Positions 1 through 6,409 of a stretch of 10,878 bases of DNA are shown one piece after another; the first letter of the stretch is position 1, and each line of letters begins with the position of its first letter. A model generated the notes under the pieces. It saw only the letters and a list, made by a program, of their open reading frames with translations, ran no database searches and had not been told where the DNA came from. Made by a program: the position numbers and the translations under genes. This DNA is from Desulfobacula sp. (GTDB lineage: Bacteria > Desulfobacterota > Desulfobacteria > Desulfobacterales > Desulfobacteraceae), in NCBI RefSeq assembly GCF_021107415.1, contig NZ_JAIOSW010000485.1, positions 1 through 10,878 on the forward strand. The letters are read 5' to 3'.

Positions 1-2527
1 ATTCAACCGTCATAACACCATTATGATTTTCCGAAATAATAAAATATGAAACTGACAATCCTAGGCCTGTCCCAATGCCCACATCTTTGGTTGTGAAAAA
101 GGGCTCAAATATCCGTTTCTTTGTTTTTCGATCAATACCCGGCCCATTATCCTCTATCTCAAATACCACCTGTTCATCCTCTCGAAAATATCGAATTGTA
201 AATCGGGGCGATGCAATACCTGCATCTATCATGGCCTCTGCCCCATTTTTCAAAATATTTAAGAACACCTGCTGAATTTCATTCTTCTCACAGGGGATTG
301 CTGGGATATTTTCCTGGTATTCCTTTACAATTTCAATGATACGAAAATCATATCGCTTTTTCATACGATAATCATTTCTAACCAGCTCAATGGTGGCTTC
401 CATAAGGTCGTGAAGATAGTGTATGGATTTACGGCCATCACTTTTCCGGCTGAATGACAGCATATTTTTAACAATCTGAGCGGCCCGCTGACCCGAGGAT
501 TTCACAAGTTCCATCATGGAAAAAATATTTCTTTTTTCCATATAGGCCTTAATATCTTCAAGGTTAACCCCGCACTCTTCTGCAATTTTTATATTTGCCG
601 GCAGATCTTTACTCAATCGATTTCGGATGACCTGGATATTTTGAAGGATACCGGCAAGAGGATTGTTGATTTCATGGGCCATACCTGCAGCAAGGCCGCC
701 AACAGATAACATTTTTTCAGATTGTACCATCATTTCTTCGATCCTGACTCTTTCACCGATATCGTCCACCCGAATGACAGCTCCCTGAACACTGTCTGAT
801 AGAATCGGATAGATTGTAATATCTGTCATAATCATCTTTTTACCTATTGTTAAGGTAACCTTTGTTTCCTTCCTGATCTTTTGTTTTTCAATGGTTTGCC
901 TTACATTGGATATATGGCCTGAAAGTTGAGGAAAAACATCTCTGAGCAAACTTCCCTCAGCCCGATCTGCAAGAATCCCGGTCACCCGTTGGGCTTCGGT
1001 GTTCCATTGGGTAATACCGCCTTCTGAATTCACACCGATTAAAATGGAAGGCATTGAGTTAATAATACTCCTGATAAAATTCTTTGTATGTCTCAGCTCA
1101 TGCTCGGTTTTCTTGATTTTGGTAATATCCGTAAAATTGACAACCATGCTGGTGGAACTTTCGTCTTTTGCACGGTACTGCGCAGAATTAATGCTGACAT
1201 CAAGAATATCTTTGGTTTTTGTATACCTGCGGGTGACAAAATCATAATTACCACCTGGCTGGTCAAATGTTTTTTGTATTGCTTTTTTTGTTTCCGGCCA
1301 GTTTTCTTTTGGAACAAAATCAATTCTTTTGGATAAAAGTTCCTCCAGGTGCCAGCCGAACACCCTTGTAAAGGCGGGATTAAGATAGGTTACCTCACCA
1401 ATTTCATTATAATACACAATTGGGTTGGGAGAGGCTTCCAGCATTATTCCATGGATTCTTTCAGTCTCTTTTACAGCATTTTCAGCATTTTTCCGGTCTG
1501 TAATATCCCTGAGAATAACCAGCCAGCCGATATGTTTTTCTTTTCGGTTTAACAAAGGGGAAAGCCGCAGATTCCACTGCCTTAACAATTTTTCAACGGC
1601 AAATGACGTTTCAACCTCAACCGGGTGATGCTGTCTATACTTTATAACCTGCTCATAAAGTACCGGGAAAAAATCTTTCATCCTATTGTGGACCGGAGTA
1701 AATGGTTTTATTTTAAATACGGTTTGTGCCGCTCTGTTCATATCCAGAATCAGGTCATTCATATCCAATGCAATGACCGGATCACCCATACTATCCAATA
1801 CAGCCTCATGGGCTAAAGGGATTAAGCCCAACATTTGATATCGCAGCAATCCCCATGAAAAAGTTATTCCGGTGATCGTAAAGGCAACCGGGGTCAGATC
1901 AAAAGATCTCAGCTCTTCAAAATCGAACAGATACAGGATATTGAAAAGCCATGGAAACGCAATCCCCACTAACAAAACAATTAATTGTTTTCTAAAAATT
2001 CCCCGGGCTGATATCAGGGAATGTATCAAGATAATAGTTGCAAAAAGGATCAAAATATGGATAAAAGCCACAAATCCCCAGAACCCGGGTTCCCTTATAT
2101 AGGCTACAACAGGCGCCTTGCTGCTCAAATCCAGCCAGGTCAGGCTCCACATCAGATGATGATGGTCATTTGTTAATACCAGGATGATAACAAAAACCGG
2201 AATAATGCTTAACAACATGTATCCTGTTTTGTTCAACTGCCATTGTTTCTTCGTAATTGTTAAGACAAAACAAAAGAGAAGCATTCCAAGCCATACGAGT
2301 CCAACATACTCAACTTTAACCCACCAGAGTTTGAGTGCCAGGTTTGGACTGATAAATTCCATTCCATAGGATAAAGACCATACAGCACTGGCAACCATTA
2401 AAAGCATTAATAGTCTTGCGCTTTGATTTTTCCAATATGGTGCTAAGGATATGGCAATTGCCGCAGATACCAATCCTGCTATAAAAGAAAAAAACCCATA
2501 TACAATGGACCAATTTAATGCTTCCAA
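1..2527 (-). CDS. Membrane sensor histidine kinase (7TM, three PAS, HisKA, HATPase), 3' end outside window
   Basis: An open minus-strand frame covers 842 codons and continues past the left edge. Residues about 5-225 form a hydrophobic 7TM sensor of the histidine-kinase N-terminal type, including a TNDHHHLMW loop motif. Three PAS domains follow at about 237-347, 361-471 and 487-594; the second contains NPIVYYNEIGEVTYLNPAF. The H box GMAHEINNPLAG puts the phospho-acceptor at His618. The ATPase domain (about 730-842) shows the N box QQVFLNILKNGAEAM, G1 EDNGPGID, F box FEPFFTTK and G2 GIGTGLGLS. Only the last residues of the ATPase domain, and any receiver domain, are missing. I chose TTG at 2527 because GGAG (2534-2537) sits 6 nt upstream and a stop at 2549-2551 closes the frame; the first in-frame ATG lies inside membrane helix sequence. 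The partner regulator and signal are not visible. The oxidoreductase lies just upstream on the same strand, so co-transcription is possible. Confidence 0.93.
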   Translation of the reverse strand, partial: MEALNWSIVYGFFSFIAGLVSAAIAISLAPYWKNQSARLLMLLMVASAVWSLSYGMEFISPNLALKLWWVKVEYVGLVWLGMLLFCFVLTITKKQWQLNKTGYMLLSIIPVFVIILVLTNDHHHLMWSLTWLDLSSKAPVVAYIREPGFWGFVAFIHILILFATIILIHSLISARGIFRKQLIVLLVGIAFPWLFNILYLFDFEELRSFDLTPVAFTITGITFSWGLLRYQMLGLIPLAHEAVLDSMGDPVIALDMNDLILDMNRAAQTVFKIKPFTPVHNRMKDFFPVLYEQVIKYRQHHPVEVETSFAVEKLLRQWNLRLSPLLNRKEKHIGWLVILRDITDRKNAENAVKETERIHGIMLEASPNPIVYYNEIGEVTYLNPAFTRVFGWHLEELLSKRIDFVPKENWPETKKAIQKTFDQPGGNYDFVTRRYTKTKDILDVSINSAQYRAKDESSTSMVVNFTDITKIKKTEHELRHTKNFIRSIINSMPSILIGVNSEGGITQWNTEAQRVTGILADRAEGSLLRDVFPQLSGHISNVRQTIEKQKIRKETKVTLTIGKKMIMTDITIYPILSDSVQGAVIRVDDIGERVRIEEMMVQSEKMLSVGGLAAGMAHEINNPLAGILQNIQVIRNRLSKDLPANIKIAEECGVNLEDIKAYMEKRNIFSMMELVKSSGQRAAQIVKNMLSFSRKSDGRKSIHYLHDLMEATIELVRNDYRMKKRYDFRIIEIVKEYQENIPAIPCEKNEIQQVFLNILKNGAEAMIDAGIASPRFTIRYFREDEQVVFEIEDNGPGIDRKTKKRIFEPFFTTKDVGIGTGLGLSVSYFIISENHNGVMTVE

Positions 2528-2612
2528 AGTTAACTCCAACAGAAAAATTTAAAAATTTTTTTTGTACTATATCAAATTTAATTAAATTTTTCAGCATTGA
2601 ATTCAACACCTA

Positions 2613-3893
2613 TTAAATTCTTCTCTGGACAAAATGATACAATCTTGCACCTGTCTCATAAAAAGGATTCCAAAAAAGGCGAGACCATACCGGTTCATTT
2701 TTTGAAATCGGCAATGGGATATCTTCAGGGGAGCCTCCACTTATATACTCGGCCAGAAGTTTTCCAAATACGGTCCCGGGACCAATACCCCGGCCATTAT
2801 AACTTGTGATCATTGCCATATTTTTCTCCGGCACATGGAATCGCGGAATAGGCTTGGGGGTCATGGCGAATGTGCCGTACCAACCATGTTCCAGCTGCAT
2901 ATTTCCAACCTGGGGAAATGTTTTTGCAATGGTTCTTTTTACCCAGCTTTCATGCAGGCCATAGGCAAAGCCTTTCACTGCCCCCACACTGCCTACAATG
3001 AGTCGTCCGGCAGCATCCAGGCGATAGGAAGACAGAATCAGATTGGTGTCCCAGGCCCCCTGGCGCTCCGGCAATACGATTTTTAGAATATCTTTTGAAA
3101 GCGGCTGGGTGGCAAACTGAAAAAAATTCATCCTCACCATGGATTTTTTATTGGATTCAAATGCATGGCCCGGATATGCCGGAACAGCAATGATTACTGA
3201 ATTTGCCGTCAGTGTTCCTGAGGGGGTGTTTAATTTCCATCCATCCCTGGTCTTTTCAAACCCGACCACAGGGGATTGGTTATACAATTGCGCCCCGGCC
3301 TTCAATGCTGCATTGGCAAGTCCGTAGGCATAGGCAAGCGGCTGAATGGTTCCGGCACGTTTGTCCAGCAATGCTCCATAAAAAGAATTGCTGCCGGTCT
3401 TGGATGCAGCCTCATCCTGCCCGAGAAGCCGCACGGGTGCCCCGTATTTCAGCCATTGTTCTTCCCGCTGCTGAAGTGCTTTCAAACCGCTTTTGGAGTC
3501 TGCACAATGAAGGGTTCCGTTTCGAAGGGCTTCACATTCAATTTGATGTTCTTCAATCAGCTTAAACACAAGGTCAGGAGAATCTCCCAGGACCTTAATG
3601 AGTCTATCTCCATATTCCGGACCGGCAAGTTTAATCAAATCTTCGGGCATAAGCCAGAGTCCTGCATTAACAAGGCCCACATTACGCCCAGCCCCGCCAT
3701 ACCCGATATCTTCTGCCTCAAGAACAATACTTTCTTTACCCATTTTAGCCAGATGCAGAGCAGCAGAAAGTCCAGTATATCCACCCCCGATGATGGCGAT
3801 GTCTGTTCTTTGGTCTCCTTGTATGGATGTCAACCGAGGTTTGGAGGGTGCAGTGGCTGCCCAAAGACCATGAGTGATATTTTTATTTTCCAT
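2613..3893 (-). CDS. FAD-dependent oxidoreductase, DAO (amino acid/amine oxidase-like) family
   Basis: The 426-residue product has the layout of the DAO superfamily (DadA, glycine oxidase, PuuB/OrdL-like). The N-terminal Rossmann motif IAIIGGGYTGLSAALHLA (GGGYTG at 36-41) is followed by the ribose-binding acidic residue Glu59 in VLEA and by the GYGGAGRN segment (65-71) common in PuuB/OrdL-type enzymes. The C-terminal flavin-closing motif is NGRGIGPG (366-373). No signal peptide is seen, so it is probably cytoplasmic and oxidises the C-N bond of an amine or amino acid, passing electrons to an acceptor I cannot identify. ATG 3893 has AGGAGG at 3898-3903; an in-frame start 20 codons upstream would lie upstream of the predicted transcription start. 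It is divergent from an FCD-type GntR regulator that probably controls it. The substrate is not determined. Confidence 0.88.
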   Translation of the reverse strand: MENKNITHGLWAATAPSKPRLTSIQGDQRTDIAIIGGGYTGLSAALHLAKMGKESIVLEAEDIGYGGAGRNVGLVNAGLWLMPEDLIKLAGPEYGDRLIKVLGDSPDLVFKLIEEHQIECEALRNGTLHCADSKSGLKALQQREEQWLKYGAPVRLLGQDEAASKTGSNSFYGALLDKRAGTIQPLAYAYGLANAALKAGAQLYNQSPVVGFEKTRDGWKLNTPSGTLTANSVIIAVPAYPGHAFESNKKSMVRMNFFQFATQPLSKDILKIVLPERQGAWDTNLILSSYRLDAAGRLIVGSVGAVKGFAYGLHESWVKRTIAKTFPQVGNMQLEHGWYGTFAMTPKPIPRFHVPEKNMAMITSYNGRGIGPGTVFGKLLAEYISGGSPEDIPLPISKNEPVWSRLFWNPFYETGARLYHFVQRRI

Positions 3894-3910
3894 AAATCCT
3901 CCTAATATTT

Positions 3911-3948
3911 TTTTGATATCTCTATGGTATACCAAAAAAATATCAAAA
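3911..3948. promoter_or_regulatory. Operator O1 for the divergent GntR regulator (extended palindrome)
   Basis: A core TGGTATACCA (3925-3934) is a perfect 10-bp palindrome. A second pair of arms, TTTTGATAT (3911-3919) and ATATCAAAA (3940-3948), is centred on exactly the same point (3929.5). The core resembles the short GGTATACC-like palindromes bound by FCD-type GntR regulators. It covers the predicted -10 box of the oxidase promoter, so binding should repress that gene. The layout is seen; the repressor assignment is inferred from the adjacent gntR. Confidence 0.65.
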
Positions 3949-3953
3949 GTCAA
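3926..3953 (-). promoter_or_regulatory. Predicted sigma70 promoter of the FAD oxidoreductase gene
   Basis: On the minus strand, TTGACT (3953-3948) is followed after 16 nt by TATACC (3931-3926). Transcription would start near 3919, giving a leader of about 26 nt with AGGAGG before ATG 3893. The -10 box lies in the centre of operator O1. Confidence 0.5.
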
Positions 3954-3992
3954 TATATCTTTTTATTAAAAAATCTAATATTTTAAAATAGT

Positions 3993-4021
3993 TTGACAAG
4001 AGCGTTTATAAATTATATAGA
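3993..4021 (+). promoter_or_regulatory. Predicted sigma70 promoter of the FCD-type gntR gene
   Basis: A perfect -35 TTGACA (3993-3998) is followed after 17 nt by TATAGA (4016-4021). Predicted transcription start is about 4028, leaving a leader of roughly 63 nt. Operator O2 lies just downstream of this start, which fits autoregulation. Confidence 0.6.
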
Positions 4022-4033
4022 TTTATATTATTA

Positions 4034-4043
4034 AGGTATACTA
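4034..4043. promoter_or_regulatory. Second GntR operator-like site, O2
   Basis: AGGTATACTA is a one-mismatch version of the O1 core, and both sites are followed by A-tracts (GGTATACyAAAAAA). Its centre is 109 bp from that of O1, close to a whole number of helical turns. It lies about 7 nt after the predicted transcription start of gntR. Confidence 0.5.
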
Positions 4044-4047
4044 AAAA

Positions 4048-4089
4048 ATGCACATTATTAATGACTATTTATTAATATTAAACTCATAA
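4048..4089 (+). other. Possible 13-codon leader ORF ahead of gntR
   Basis: ATG 4048 opens a 13-codon frame (MHIINDYLLILNS) whose TAA ends at 4089, one nucleotide before the gntR ATG at 4091. AAGG at 4033-4036 is a weak upstream ribosome site. Since gntR has no Shine-Dalgarno of its own, translational coupling is conceivable, but such a short frame in AT-rich DNA can arise by chance. Confidence 0.2.
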
Positions 4090-4090
4090 A

Positions 4091-4750
4091 ATGAATCAAG
4101 ATATCTACAACAAACTGCGTGACCGGATTATCTATCTTGAGTATGAACCCGGCCGCATATTAAAAGAACAGGAACTGGCAAAAGAGTTTGGCGTCAGCCG
4201 GACACCGTTACGAACAGTTCTGTTTCGCCTTGAATGGGAACATTTGGTTAAAATTCTGCCCCGCACCGGTATCCTGGTAATGGAATTGGAACTCAACACC
4301 ATCACCAACGTATTCGAGGCAAGACTTGAACTCGAAGCCGTGATCGGCTCCATGGCAGCAGAACGGTTCACAAAACTCCATTTCAACCGGCTGGATGAAC
4401 TTATAATAGAATGCGACAGGCAATTTGACCATAAAAATCCCAGGTCCCTGGCTGATTTGGATATGGGGGTCAAGCTGCTGTTCCACGAGGCAGCCGGCAA
4501 CCCGTTTTTAACTGAAATGTCGGACCGGCTCTATTCTCTGACCTTTCGATTATGGTATTTTAATATGCTGAAAATGCATAATAAAGAGTGGAATATTGAA
4601 GTTGTGTCCATAAAAGAGGACCTTTTATCTCTTTGTGAATTATTAAAAGCTAATATTCCAAAAAAAGTGGGGGAAGCCCGCAAGGAGCATCTGTTAAAGC
4701 ACTTGAAACGGATCAGATCAAAATTTTTAGGGCTGTCCGACACCCCTTAA
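4091..4750 (+). CDS. GntR-family transcriptional regulator, FCD (FadR/VanR) subfamily
   Basis: The 219-residue protein starts with a winged helix-turn-helix (about 4-65), including the recognition-helix region LAKEFGVSRTPLRTVLFRLE and wing LPRTGILV. From about residue 75 a helical FCD effector domain follows, starting with FEARLELEAVIGSMAAER and including LLFHEAAGNPFL. Length and layout are typical. In many FCD domains an acidic residue and three histidines bind metal. Here the first histidine (LFHEA) and the last (KEHLLKH) are visible, but the middle one, usually in an EH pair, reads KEDLL, so metal or ligand binding may differ. ATG 4091 lacks a clear Shine-Dalgarno. The gene is divergent from the oxidase, with two operator-like sites between, so it is probably an autoregulating repressor answering to the oxidase substrate. 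Confidence 0.9.
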   Translation: MNQDIYNKLRDRIIYLEYEPGRILKEQELAKEFGVSRTPLRTVLFRLEWEHLVKILPRTGILVMELELNTITNVFEARLELEAVIGSMAAERFTKLHFNRLDELIIECDRQFDHKNPRSLADLDMGVKLLFHEAAGNPFLTEMSDRLYSLTFRLWYFNMLKMHNKEWNIEVVSIKEDLLSLCELLKANIPKKVGEARKEHLLKHLKRIRSKFLGLSDTP

Positions 4751-4754
4751 TCAT

Positions 4755-4771
4755 CCTGCATTGTTAGCAGG
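4755..4771. terminator. Weak stem-loop between convergent genes
   Basis: CCTGC (4755-4759) and GCAGG (4767-4771) form a 5-bp stem with a 7-nt loop in the 28-nt gap between convergent gntR and arfB. There is no strong T-tract on either side, so a terminator role is only suggested by position. Confidence 0.25.
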
Positions 4772-4778
4772 GCAGTCA

Positions 4779-5207
4779 TCAATCCAATGTTATATTTTGT
4801 CTCAACTGCTTAAGTTTGCCATGTTTTGTCTTTTTGTCCAGACGCTTTTTCTTTGCCGTTTTGGAAGGTCGGGTCGGCCTCCTTTTCTTTTGTTTGACCA
4901 TTGATTTTAAGATTAAGGCCTTGAGCCTGTTAAGAGCATCTTCCCTGTTTTTTTCCTGGCTGCGAAACGTCTGGGCCTTGATAACAATGATACCGACCTT
5001 TGAGATTCGCTTATCATTAAGCGCCAATATTTTTTCTTTAACATCATCCGGCAGACTGGAATTTTGAATATCAAACCTCAAATGGATGGCTGTTGAGACC
5101 TTATTCACATTCTGACCACCCGCCCCCTGGGCCCTGATGGCCTCAAACCGGATCTCATTGACAGGAATACTGACCTGACTCGATATATGTAAAACCTGTT
5201 TTTCCAT
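4779..5207 (-). CDS. arfB: Peptidyl-tRNA hydrolase ArfB, stalled-ribosome rescue factor
   Basis: This 142-residue protein has the class I release-factor catalytic loop with GGQ at 30-32 (GAGGQNVNKVSTA) but no codon-recognition domain. It ends in a long basic tail (about 105-137, KQKKRRPTRP and following lysines). In the ArfB/YaeJ family that tail enters the empty mRNA channel of a stalled ribosome while GGQ hydrolyses the peptidyl-tRNA. Length and layout match E. coli ArfB. It begins one nucleotide after the stop of the ElaA-like gene, so it is the last gene of a three-gene operon; a weak AGGA inside the upstream gene may serve as ribosome site. Confidence 0.93.
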   Translation of the reverse strand: MEKQVLHISSQVSIPVNEIRFEAIRAQGAGGQNVNKVSTAIHLRFDIQNSSLPDDVKEKILALNDKRISKVGIIVIKAQTFRSQEKNREDALNRLKALILKSMVKQKKRRPTRPSKTAKKKRLDKKTKHGKLKQLRQNITLD

Positions 5208-5208
5208 T

Positions 5209-5673
5209 TCAGGAATATATCCTGATCATATCAATGTGTGGGATTCCATCCTCCAGATAGTCTTGGGATACTGCCTCAAATCCATGGGACTCATAAAATT
5301 TCCTTAAATACACCTGGGCTCCGATCCGGATATTCTCACTGGGCCAGGTGCGATTGATTTGATCAAGGGCAATTTTAAGCAGGGTGTCACTGATCCCTTG
5401 CCTCCGGCTCTCTTTTGCCACAACCACCCGACCGATACTCACCTCTTTAAAACTTAAACCCGGCGGCAGGATTCTCAAGTATGCCAAAAGTTTCCCATCT
5501 TTTGCTTTTCCTGCAAGATGCAGGGTTTCAAGATGCCTGTCCTTATCATCCATTTCCGGATAAGGACAGTTTTGCTCCACCACAAACACATCAACCCTAA
5601 ATTTTAATAGTTCATACAGCTCATCTCTATCAAGCTGATTAAATGGTTTTATTTTCCAGTCAATCTGAATCAT
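5209..5673 (-). CDS. elaA: GNAT family N-acetyltransferase, ElaA type
   Basis: The 154-residue protein carries the signature of the ElaA branch of GNAT acetyltransferases: a conserved N-terminal block around residues 26-45 (RVDVFVVEQNCPYPEMDDKD), then LRILPPG, IGRVVV and the acetyl-CoA pyrophosphate-binding loop RRQGIS (90-95). It should transfer an acetyl group from acetyl-CoA in the cytoplasm; the acceptor of ElaA proteins is not settled. The start at 5673 lies 14 nt inside the methyltransferase gene, and its stop is 1 nt before arfB, indicating translational coupling. No strong Shine-Dalgarno is seen. Confidence 0.88.
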   Translation of the reverse strand: MIQIDWKIKPFNQLDRDELYELLKFRVDVFVVEQNCPYPEMDDKDRHLETLHLAGKAKDGKLLAYLRILPPGLSFKEVSIGRVVVAKESRRQGISDTLLKIALDQINRTWPSENIRIGAQVYLRKFYESHGFEAVSQDYLEDGIPHIDMIRIYS

Positions 5674-6310
5674 GTCTTTTGTCTTTTAGCTTTCCCAAAT
5701 AATAAAATCCATTGGATGTATGTTTGTTCATGGTAGTATACACAATAGTTTCAAATTCCCGGGTCTCAAAATTCCGGGTAAGCTTAAATAAATGGTCTGT
5801 CGTATGATGCCGAAGCTGTGCCCCTTCATCAAGTTCAAACACCCCATATGTCCCGTAAACCTCTTTGAATGCTTTATATCTGTCGATATTACGCGGGTCC
5901 CGGTTAATTAAAAAATCATTGATATACAAACTCCCATGAGGTCTTAACACCCGTTCTATCTCACCCATCAATAGTTCCTGGTTTTTATTTTTCACTATGC
6001 ATGTTAAAACCGCAACCAATACCACTGCATCAAAGGTATTGTCCTCAAAAGAAAAGATAGGTCTGCATTTTTTTAAATCAAGATAAGGATACAGGCGATT
6101 TCCTTTTTCAATCATTTTCTGTGAAAAATCAATCCCTGAAATATTTTTAAACCCTTCCTGATAAAGCTCATTCAGGGTTCGACCATATCCGCAGCCCACA
6201 TCCAGGATGACGGATTCTTGGAACACATAGGTTTTAAAAATATCCATCTGAAAGGGTGTGGTAAATTCCTTTTGAGATGCCGCCCTATCCCAGTATGTTT
6301 GCTGATTCAT
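5660..6310 (-). CDS. Class I SAM-dependent methyltransferase
   Basis: With the start at 6310 the product has 216 residues. It shows a seven-strand Rossmann methyltransferase layout: motif I ILDVGCGYGR (35-44), the acidic residue ending strand 2 in GIDFS (59-63), motif II-like FEDNTFDAVVLVAVL, and the later segment ERVLRPHGSLYINDFL. It resembles UbiE/Methyltransf_11-type small-molecule methyltransferases; the substrate is unknown. I place the start at ATG 6310 because AAAGG (6321-6325) lies upstream at usable distance. The frame stays open to 6391, but that start falls inside the divergent palindrome and upstream of the predicted transcription start. ATG 6316 is a second option. It is the first gene of the operon with elaA and arfB and is divergent from the GntR/Fe-S pair. 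Confidence 0.87.
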   Translation of the reverse strand: MNQQTYWDRAASQKEFTTPFQMDIFKTYVFQESVILDVGCGYGRTLNELYQEGFKNISGIDFSQKMIEKGNRLYPYLDLKKCRPIFSFEDNTFDAVVLVAVLTCIVKNKNQELLMGEIERVLRPHGSLYINDFLINRDPRNIDRYKAFKEVYGTYGVFELDEGAQLRHHTTDHLFKLTRNFETREFETIVYTTMNKHTSNGFYYLGKLKDKRHDSD

Positions 6311-6363
6311 GATCATAACACCTTTAAAATATGGCATCTGTTCATGAATTACAAGCGAGTCTG

Positions 6364-6391
6364 ATTTTTTAGTTGACATATACATAGTCAA
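6364..6391 (-). promoter_or_regulatory. Predicted promoter of the methyltransferase-elaA-arfB operon
   Basis: On the minus strand, TTGACT (6391-6386) is followed after 16 nt by AAAAAT (6369-6364). Transcription would start near 6357, leaving about 46 nt before ATG 6310. The -10 match is weak, but the -35 is one arm of a palindrome whose other arm is the -35 of the opposite promoter. Confidence 0.4.
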
Positions 6392-6403
6392 CTATGTATA
6401 TGT
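6370..6403. promoter_or_regulatory. Two nested palindromes, operator candidate in divergent region
   Basis: Palindrome 1 has perfect 13-bp arms (6376-6388 and 6391-6403) around a 2-nt centre; its left arm reads ACATATACATAGT. Palindrome 2 has perfect 8-bp arms TAGTTGAC (6370-6377) and GTCAACTA (6387-6394) centred on 6382. The two overlap, so the block could accept a dimer in two registers. It sits between the methyltransferase operon and the GntR/Fe-S operon and covers the -35 boxes of both predicted promoters. The adjacent GntR protein is the natural binder, by inference. Confidence 0.65.
6373..6402 (+). promoter_or_regulatory. Predicted promoter of the gntR/Fe-S operon
   Basis: A perfect -35 TTGACA (6373-6378) is followed after 18 nt by TATATG (6397-6402). 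The predicted start of transcription falls at about 6409-6410, at the ATG itself, suggesting a leaderless message; no Shine-Dalgarno is present ahead of 6410. Confidence 0.45.
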
Positions 6404-6409
6404 GTATTT

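Noticed and set aside
2574..2589. Perfect 16-bp palindrome AAATTTAATTAAATTT between the oxidoreductase and the kinase
   Set aside because: It is made only of A and T in a very AT-rich gap, so chance or a weak terminator/spacer explains it; no second copy or clear partner was seen.
3276..3905. Plus-strand open frame of 209 codons opposite the FAD oxidoreductase
   Set aside because: It is antisense to a gene with clear DAO motifs; its translation has no recognisable domain and no ribosome site.
3894..3953. Twenty extra N-terminal codons for the oxidoreductase
   Set aside because: AGGAGG sits just before ATG 3893, and the extension would be read through the operator and promoter.
6311..6391. 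Longer N-terminus for the methyltransferase starting at 6391
   Set aside because: The start would lie within the divergent palindrome and upstream of the predicted transcription start, with no ribosome site; AAAGG before 6310 is better.
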